From contig JAGVOD010000018.1 in the NCBI GenBank assembly GCA_020052935.1, positions 1-35,047 on the forward strand: DNA of 35,047 nucleotides, given 5' to 3'. Both the position numbers and the translations under genes were made by a program. The notes below the pieces were generated by a model. It did not search any database, was not told the origin of the DNA, and worked only from the letters and a program-made list of their open reading frames with translations. Positions 29,879 through 35,047 of this stretch are shown here, in pieces (within the stretch, counting starts at the first letter, position 1; each line of letters starts with the position of its first letter). This DNA comes from an archaeon. Lineage in GTDB: Archaea; Nanobdellota; Nanobdellia; Woesearchaeales; UBA11576.

Positions 29879-32171
29879 TGTTTTTGGTAACCGGAAAGCG
29901 CAGATCACCGTGTTCATGATAATCGGCATAGTCCTTGTCATAGGTGCTTTGGTGTATTTCGGCATTTTCTTCCAGCGCGAGGCCATTGCCCCGGAAGAGG
30001 AGCGCGGTGTCGAAGTTCCTCTCGAGGTCAAGCCTGTGAAGGATTTTGTCGAGTCCTGCGTGCTGAAGATTGGCGTCGAGGCTTTGAAGCTTGTCGGCCA
30101 GCATGGCGGCTACATATATCCGTTAGAGCGGCAGGATGACGGCCGTGTTTTCACTATAGACCCTCTTGATCCTAGTTCGTCTGATGGGGTTTCATTTACT
30201 GAGAGAGCAGAGAGCAGTATCGTCTATTGGTGGTATATGAAATCCCCGAACAGCTGCAACCGCTGTCTCATCACGACGGAGAATATTCCGAAAATCGATA
30301 GCATCGAGCGTCAGGTTGACAAGTATATTGCCGCGAATCTCGGTAGGTGCCTTGACGGGTTCGTCTCTTTTGAGAGGAGCGGCTTTGATGTTTCTGAGCT
30401 CGGCCAGCCTGTCGCTACGACAAAAGTGACGGCGCAGGACGTGGTTGTCTCCACAGACCTCCCTCTTAGGATAAGTCTTTCAGGCAAGACCACTGATATG
30501 GACCGGTTCATTACTCATATACCTATCAACCTCACGCGCGTGTACGCTCTTGCGAGGGAGATTGCGCTTACAGAGGCGAACGATAATTTCCTAGAGTACC
30601 TAACTAAGTCGTGGATTGTTATGAATGGTGGGCTCCACACGAACATGCTGCCGCCGACATATGCTATAGAGGACAGCTATGCTCCGAAGATATGGATAAA
30701 GGAAGTGGTCGAGATGCAGCTCAAGGACTTGTTTACGAGCTATGTCCTATCGCTCCAGGTCAACCAGACAAAAGGCGCGAGGAAGATGGAGTTCGCTTCT
30801 GACCGGGTGATTGGTGGCGCCTACAGCTCTTTTTTCCTGAATCTCCTGAACAGCAGCTATGATGATTATTCAGTACGGTTCTATTACCTTGGCTGGCCCA
30901 TGTACCTGCACATAACTCCGGATGATAATGGTGTGCTTCGTGCCGCCAGGGTGACTGATTTCCCTATGATGCTCCCTGGCCTGGCTGCCTTCATCGCTAT
31001 CAAGCCTCAGCGGGAGTACGAGTTCTTCTATGATGTCTCGTATCCTGTCGTTGTTGAGCTGAGGAACAAGCAGGATCTGTTCGGGGAAGGCTTCACCTGG
31101 CTTCTTGCATTAGAGGTGAATCTGCGTGACACCAGGAGTGTGCAGGAATGGTTTGAGGGCAATGGGACTTATGGTGAGTGGGATTATTCTTGGGTTGATT
31201 TCAACATACCTCAGGATGAGATCAGGCAGACAGAGCACGGCGCGAACCTTTCTCTCGCGACCCAGAACTACACAAAGAGCCTTTTCTGCTCTCCTAAGCA
31301 GATGATAAGCGGCAATGTCTCTGTCGTCGTGAAAGACGCTCTCAACAGCTCTGTCCTTGAGGATGTTTCTGTTAAATACTCTTGCGGCAGGTATGACTCC
31401 TGCTTTATCGGCCGAACCGCATTTGACCTTGATAACAATGCGACATGGCTTCTCGCAAAGTTCCCTGTCTGCGTCGGTGGTGGCATAATCGAGCTGGAGA
31501 GGTCTGGGCATAAGTCTGAGATGATCATTGACCTCACTACGATAGCTGGCAAGGATGAGAGATTCGAGTTTGAGATGGTCCCTATATTCGTCAAGAATGT
31601 TACTATCAAGAAGCTTCCTTTGGAGCGGGTCATACTCTACCGCGAGCCATTGGAGGACCACGGGAATAATTATACCCGTTTCCTGCAGCTTACTGGAGAG
31701 GTCTCTGACCCCGTCCCTGGCGAAGAGTCTATGATACTTAACGTAAGGAAGGTCGACGAGCCTTCTGCGAATTCTTTCCCTGCGCAGAACCTTGTTATTG
31801 ACAATGCGACATCCGCCAGCACTCTCAAGCTTGTTCCTGGCATCTATGAGGTCCAGACAACTTATATTGATGTGGTCAAGCGTACGATACTTCCTGAGAA
31901 GCGCTGCCGTGATACCGACGAGGATTGCATCTTTATCCCAGAGACTCCGGGCACGACCCTTGATCAGCTTATCGGCGGCGGCCTTGTATTGAACAATGTT
32001 ACAGGTTACTGGGAGGTTGGTTATGATGACCTTTCCCGCGGCGACAAGATTGTGATAAATGTCCTGCAGCTGCCTCCTCCTCTCGTTATAGAGGATCTGG
32101 GTGACATGTCGCTTGTCGAGAATTTGTCCTGGCAGTTCCGTTCAGGGCTTCAGCCACAATTCACACGCTAA
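29868..32171 (+). CDS. Surface protein with pilin-like N-terminus
   Basis: A 767-residue protein from the ATG at 29868; an in-frame ATG at 29850 would add 6 residues. The N-terminus MSNSVFGNRKAQITVFMIIG looks like an archaeal class III (type IV pilin-like) signal: a short basic leader, a likely cut between Ala and Gln, then a hydrophobic helix (to about residue 36). The long exterior part is strand-rich with many sequons (NLSLAT, NYTKS, NVSVV, NSSV, NATW, NVTI, NYTR). A region with FFYDVSYPVVVELR is followed by a Cys-containing Ig/carboxypeptidase-regulatory-like segment (DVSVKYSCGRYDSCFIGRT) and a Cys pair in EKRCRDTDEDC. It is too long for a pilin major subunit; an adhesin or tip protein is a guess. 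Last gene of the operon, overlapping the convergent gene by 4 bp. Confidence 0.85.
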   Translation: MSNSVFGNRKAQITVFMIIGIVLVIGALVYFGIFFQREAIAPEEERGVEVPLEVKPVKDFVESCVLKIGVEALKLVGQHGGYIYPLERQDDGRVFTIDPLDPSSSDGVSFTERAESSIVYWWYMKSPNSCNRCLITTENIPKIDSIERQVDKYIAANLGRCLDGFVSFERSGFDVSELGQPVATTKVTAQDVVVSTDLPLRISLSGKTTDMDRFITHIPINLTRVYALAREIALTEANDNFLEYLTKSWIVMNGGLHTNMLPPTYAIEDSYAPKIWIKEVVEMQLKDLFTSYVLSLQVNQTKGARKMEFASDRVIGGAYSSFFLNLLNSSYDDYSVRFYYLGWPMYLHITPDDNGVLRAARVTDFPMMLPGLAAFIAIKPQREYEFFYDVSYPVVVELRNKQDLFGEGFTWLLALEVNLRDTRSVQEWFEGNGTYGEWDYSWVDFNIPQDEIRQTEHGANLSLATQNYTKSLFCSPKQMISGNVSVVVKDALNSSVLEDVSVKYSCGRYDSCFIGRTAFDLDNNATWLLAKFPVCVGGGIIELERSGHKSEMIIDLTTIAGKDERFEFEMVPIFVKNVTIKKLPLERVILYREPLEDHGNNYTRFLQLTGEVSDPVPGEESMILNVRKVDEPSANSFPAQNLVIDNATSASTLKLVPGIYEVQTTYIDVVKRTILPEKRCRDTDEDCIFIPETPGTTLDQLIGGGLVLNNVTGYWEVGYDDLSRGDKIVINVLQLPPPLVIEDLGDMSLVENLSWQFRSGLQPQFTR

Positions 32172-33463
32172 GTCGTGGGTGTTGTCTGTAGGCCGAATGG
32201 AGCCATCTCTTTGTATATTGTCTCTTTGTCTGTCTGTGGCGTGATCTGCGGGACTTTCTTTGTGAACAGTACCATTTCGCATGATTGTTTCACTCTCGCA
32301 TCTTGTACCTGTGCGCACGCGCTTGCTATGCCTGTCGCCATGGCTATCTGCACATAGCAGTTGTCCCTCTGTCCCAAATCTGTTATCTCTTCGCAGACCG
32401 CAGGCGTCTTCTTGAATTCGGCGAGCATGGTTATGCATGCCTGCTTGTTTGCGCTGAGCCTGAACTCGTTGCACATGCTGATGGCGCGCGTCGGGTCTCT
32501 TACAGAGACAGCTTTGACCTCTTCGAATGCTTGCTGTCTTGTCTTGCCTTCGTAGAATAGCTTTTCCTCTGGCGCAGGTATCGGTACAGGCTTGGTCTCC
32601 GGTGTTGGTTCTTGTGTCGGAGCTTCTGATCCTAGCTCTGGTATCTTTGTTATGTTCTCGGCTGTGGGTAATTGTTTCCTTATCTCTTCTATCTTTTCCG
32701 CAGCCATCTCTTTTGGCAGTATGTCGAATATGAATCCTGATGTTGCTGTGAATTCTTTGTATTGTGCGTCTACTCTCAGCACGTAATTGCCCGGCTTGAT
32801 GTCTTCTGGTATGTTGAACTTGACTATGTTCTCCAGTGTCGTCGATAATGCTACTGTCTCGCTTTTTTCCAGCACCGCCCCTTGCGTGTCGCGGTCTATC
32901 ACCTTATACGTGAGGAGTACGTCGAATCTTTTTTCGTATCCGAAGTTTATCAGCTTGGTCTGGAACACTAGTTCGCCTCCCTGCTGCACTATCGTCGTGA
33001 GCTTCTCTGCTTCTACATCAAGGAGTTTTTCAGGCACGCCGATGCCTATCTTCGTGTATGCCTTGAAGTACATCACCGTCACTGCTGTCGTCATCAGGAA
33101 CATGGCTATGAGCGCGAACACGAGGAGTTTGTGCTCTATCTTGGCCTCTTTTTTGGGCTGCTGCAGCTGCTGTACTGCGGATGTGACTTCATAGTAAGGG
33201 TATCCTCTGCTTGTGAGGAAGTTAGATATGGTGTTTACGTCATATCCTGCGTTGAGCTGTTTCTGGATATATCCTGAGAGTTGCTGTATCCTCTGCTCTT
33301 CCGCGAGCCTTGGGTTTGCCTGCAGGTTCATCACGTACTGTACAGAACTCGCGACTTCGGATTTTTCATAGCCTGCTTCCAGAAGGAAGCGGTTTATCTC
33401 TTCCAGCTGCTTGCCTTGTTTGCGCTGTGAGAGTATGAACGAGACTATGTTCTGCTGTGCCAT
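32168..33463 (-). CDS. Membrane protein with duplicated cytoplasmic helical domain
   Basis: A 431-residue protein. The cytoplasmic N-terminus holds two related ~39-residue helical repeats, 6-44 (ending NRFLLEAGYEKSEVASSVQY) and 62-100 (ending NFLTSRGYPYYEVTSAVQQL). Both share the pattern Q...G....I..FL...GY...EV.S.VQ, reminiscent of small UBA-like three-helix units. One membrane segment follows (about 112-133). Outside, a strand-rich Ig-like domain (about 150-260) is followed by a Pro/Glu-rich linker with TPETKPVPIPAPEE, and a Cys-containing helical C-terminal domain (about 310-420; Cys at SMCNEF, QACITM, AVCEEI, DNCYVQ, SACAQV, QSCEMV). The ATG is about 25 bp from a TATA box and has no ribosome binding site. 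The family is unknown. Confidence 0.82.
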   Translation of the reverse strand: MAQQNIVSFILSQRKQGKQLEEINRFLLEAGYEKSEVASSVQYVMNLQANPRLAEEQRIQQLSGYIQKQLNAGYDVNTISNFLTSRGYPYYEVTSAVQQLQQPKKEAKIEHKLLVFALIAMFLMTTAVTVMYFKAYTKIGIGVPEKLLDVEAEKLTTIVQQGGELVFQTKLINFGYEKRFDVLLTYKVIDRDTQGAVLEKSETVALSTTLENIVKFNIPEDIKPGNYVLRVDAQYKEFTATSGFIFDILPKEMAAEKIEEIRKQLPTAENITKIPELGSEAPTQEPTPETKPVPIPAPEEKLFYEGKTRQQAFEEVKAVSVRDPTRAISMCNEFRLSANKQACITMLAEFKKTPAVCEEITDLGQRDNCYVQIAMATGIASACAQVQDARVKQSCEMVLFTKKVPQITPQTDKETIYKEMAPFGLQTTPTT

Positions 33464-33485
33464 GCTGGTGACGAACGGATTGGCT

Positions 33486-33535
33486 TATTTAAAGCTTGCG
33501 CGGTTTTGTGTTTGCATCATGATAAAGTTTATAAG
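33486..33535. promoter_or_regulatory. Divergent promoters of the duplicated-domain membrane protein and the OB-fold protein
   Basis: A minus-strand TATA, CTTTAAATA (33486-33494), lies 23 bp before the ATG at 33463. A plus-strand TATA, GTTTATAAG (33527-33535), lies 23 bp before the ATG at 33558. Both spacings point to leaderless transcripts. Confidence 0.5.
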
Positions 33536-33557
33536 AAATGTTATCTACTTTTGTTGG

Positions 33558-34202
33558 ATGCCAGATGCAGAGTCAGCGAAACGACAGGTTGCATACAAGG
33601 TCAGTGTTGCAGACCTTCTCCGCAATAGGTATGTGAAGGAGGAGGGTTGGTTTCCGAATTATATCTCTGTGGGAGACAGGAAGGTCTCTCGCGCCAATCT
33701 TTTGGGGGTCATAACTGCTAAGCAGTCCCAGGAGGGCGGTGTTGCTGCCCATACTCTCATTCTTGATGATGGCACGGGAAGCGTCCCGTTGCGCTTTTTC
33801 GAGTCTGCGGGGATTGATGTTGGTGACATCGTCAATGTCATCGGTCGCCCGAGGGAATTTGGCGCTGACCGCTATGTCGTGCCTGAGATTATCAGGAAGG
33901 TCTCTGATTCTAGGTGGGTGCAGGTTCGTAAGCTAGAACTTGCTTCTGAGCACCATTCGGCTGCAAAACCTGAGGGTGCGGATGGAAGTCTTCTTGTGGA
34001 AGAGGAGGATTTTGGCGAGGTGTCTAGTCCTCTGGCGCGCGTGATTGGCATCGTCCGTGACCATGATGCGGGTGATGGTGTCGGCTTCGAAGATGTTGCG
34101 GTCAGGGCAGGAGATATAGACTTGGATGATTGTCTTAAGCGTCTTCTTGAGAAGGGTGAGATATTCGAGATACGACCTGGCAGATATAAGGTCCTCGAAT
34201 GA
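33558..34202 (+). CDS. OB-fold and winged-helix protein (RPA32-like or RPA-associated)
   Basis: A 214-residue protein from the ATG at 33558. The frame runs back to 33411, but the promoter lies inside that part, so those starts are rejected. Residues about 44-125 form an OB fold (SRANLLGVITAKQSQEGG, ILDDGTGSVPLRFFES, VGDIVNVIGRPREFGADRYVVPEIIRKV), typical of nucleic-acid-binding RPA-type domains. An acidic linker (about 128-155) leads to a C-terminal winged helix (about 158-214) ending LEKGEIFEIRPGRYKVLE. This order matches the small RPA subunit (RPA32) and archaeal RPA-associated proteins. Likely role: single-stranded DNA binding in replication or repair, with the winged helix contacting partners. 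It is convergent with the SpoIIM-like gene. Confidence 0.82.
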   Translation: MPDAESAKRQVAYKVSVADLLRNRYVKEEGWFPNYISVGDRKVSRANLLGVITAKQSQEGGVAAHTLILDDGTGSVPLRFFESAGIDVGDIVNVIGRPREFGADRYVVPEIIRKVSDSRWVQVRKLELASEHHSAAKPEGADGSLLVEEEDFGEVSSPLARVIGIVRDHDAGDGVGFEDVAVRAGDIDLDDCLKRLLEKGEIFEIRPGRYKVLE

Positions 34203-34214
34203 TTGGTTAGAAGT

Positions 34215-35047
34215 TCAGAAAAGCCTTGGTGTGAGATATGATTCCATCACTGCGGCGACGAACAGTATGCCTATGGCTATCATCAGCAGGGAGGACGCGT
34301 CGAGTATTATCTTCTGGAAGTTGTCTGTCTTGAAGTCTTTTCTTATCACCGCTACAGAGATTATGCCTCCTGCGAGTCCTGCCACCATGTATGCTACCAT
34401 CTCTGGCAGGCCGTGGAACAGGTATCTCATGAATGAGTAGGAGACTGTCTGTGTTACAGCAGCCATCTTTGCCATTCCGCCTAGTGCCAGGTATTTTGTC
34501 ATGCCTAGTTTTATCAGGTTGCCTATCGCCGCGGAGCAGACAGAGGCGTTCCATGCCAGTATGAATACCGCGCCGGCTCCGTAGATGAATGCGAAGATTA
34601 TGCAGAATATCAGGACCTTTATGTTGTTGAAGAATATCTTGTTGAACAATGATGTGGTGACTGCGTGGCCTGTCGCCTGTGCTGTTACTGGTGCGTTTAT
34701 CTGCGCTATGGTCGATATCTGCTGCCTGAACAGTGTTTGTGACATCTCTGTCGGCAGTACCACATACCATATGACATACCCTACGACCATGCCTAGGAAC
34801 AGGAAGGTATAGAACATCAGCACTCTGCTGTGCCTTTTCAGCATTGTCATTTCGCTTTCCAGCACCGTGTCTTCTTTCTCTTCGCTCCTGATTGCGTGGA
34901 ACATCAGGGGCACGCATGCGAATGTTGTGAGGAATATCATCACCAGGTCTGCCTTGTCCCTGAACACCCAGTATCCTAGGAACAGTCCGACAGACGCGAC
35001 AAGTATTCCGTAGAAGAATAGTTCCCAAGGCCTCTTTACCGCGGTTA
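34215..35047 (-). CDS. SpoIIM/DUF95-like membrane protein (5' end outside window)
   Basis: The minus frame runs from the window edge (TAVKRPWELFFYGILVASVG at the edge) to a TGA at 34215, so the N-terminus is missing; a GTG at 34967 is internal. About 277 residues are visible, with six or seven membrane segments. Features of the stage II sporulation protein M family are FFNNIKVLIFCIIFAFIYGAG, ILAWNASVCSAAIG and HGLPEMVAYMVAGLAGG. Family members occur widely in archaea and non-sporulating bacteria with no settled function, so the name does not imply sporulation. It ends 13 bp from the stop of the OB-fold gene. Confidence 0.85.
   Translation of the reverse strand, partial: TAVKRPWELFFYGILVASVGLFLGYWVFRDKADLVMIFLTTFACVPLMFHAIRSEEKEDTVLESEMTMLKRHSRVLMFYTFLFLGMVVGYVIWYVVLPTEMSQTLFRQQISTIAQINAPVTAQATGHAVTTSLFNKIFFNNIKVLIFCIIFAFIYGAGAVFILAWNASVCSAAIGNLIKLGMTKYLALGGMAKMAAVTQTVSYSFMRYLFHGLPEMVAYMVAGLAGGIISVAVIRKDFKTDNFQKIILDASSLLMIAIGILFVAAVMESYLTPRLF

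Noticed and set aside
33411-33557. N-terminal extension of the OB-fold protein
   Set aside because: It overlaps the start of the divergent gene at 33463 and the TATA box 23 bp before the ATG at 33558.
34215-35047. Sporulation role for the SpoIIM-like protein
   Set aside because: The family name is historical; homologues are common in non-sporulating archaea and no other sporulation gene is seen.

Overview
The window looks like a chromosomal segment of a DPANN-type archaeon, most likely of the Woesearchaeota/Pacearchaeota kind. It carries archaeal information-processing genes (TBP, TFE alpha, MCM, pelota, L14e, L34e, archaeal PheS/PheT, a TrmB-type regulator pair) and large, glycosylation-rich membrane-anchored proteins with no bacterial counterpart that I recognise. 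One of these has the pilin-like 'RKAQITVF' N-terminus common in those lineages. The lineage is inferred from gene content, because no rRNA is present. Coding density is high, neighbouring genes often overlap tail to tail, and there are no tRNA genes, CRISPR arrays, transposases or phage genes.

Layout: 1-3938 (minus) holds two envelope proteins, the first cut by the window edge. 4052-5110 is the ribosome-rescue factor pelota. 5104-9057 is an acetate module: acetate kinase (minus), AMP-forming acetyl-CoA synthetase (plus, divergent from a shared promoter) and phosphate acetyltransferase (minus). 9107-11137 is a membrane-anchored coiled-coil protein. 11382-12197 is TrmB-like regulator 1. 12518-15716 is pheS-pheT, followed by a single-pass membrane protein. 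16662-17429 (minus) is L34e-L14e. 17729-18229 is TFE, overlapping ribose-1,5-bisphosphate isomerase (minus). 19194-20104 (minus) is a small membrane/coiled-coil protein followed by a RecB-like PD-(D/E)XK protein. 20402-21214 (minus) is TrmB-like regulator 2. 21499-22136 (minus) is DUF192 plus acylphosphatase. 22376-25102 is tbp and mcm. 25150-32171 is a four-gene envelope operon. 32168-33463 (minus) is another envelope protein. 33558-34202 is an OB-fold/winged-helix protein. 34215-35047 (minus) is a SpoIIM-like membrane protein, cut by the edge.

How the genes fit together: Pta and AckA can convert acetyl-CoA to acetate with ATP formation, Acs can run the reverse at the cost of ATP, and acylphosphatase could in principle drain acetyl phosphate. 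Ribose-1,5-bisphosphate isomerase belongs to the archaeal AMP/RuBisCO nucleotide-salvage pathway that feeds lower glycolysis, so a fermentative, nucleotide-salvaging lifestyle is plausible. The envelope genes probably form a surface structure, whose nature I cannot name.

The most unusual signals are non-coding or at the DNA level. Two 127-bp intergenic elements (17527-17653 and 20206-20332) share a 20-nt core and the same nested stems built from different sequences. A 59-bp block is identical between the two TrmB paralogues, including synonymous sites. Three palindromic TATA-like sequences lie upstream of the TBP gene, and a perfect palindrome sits near the predicted start of pelota transcription.
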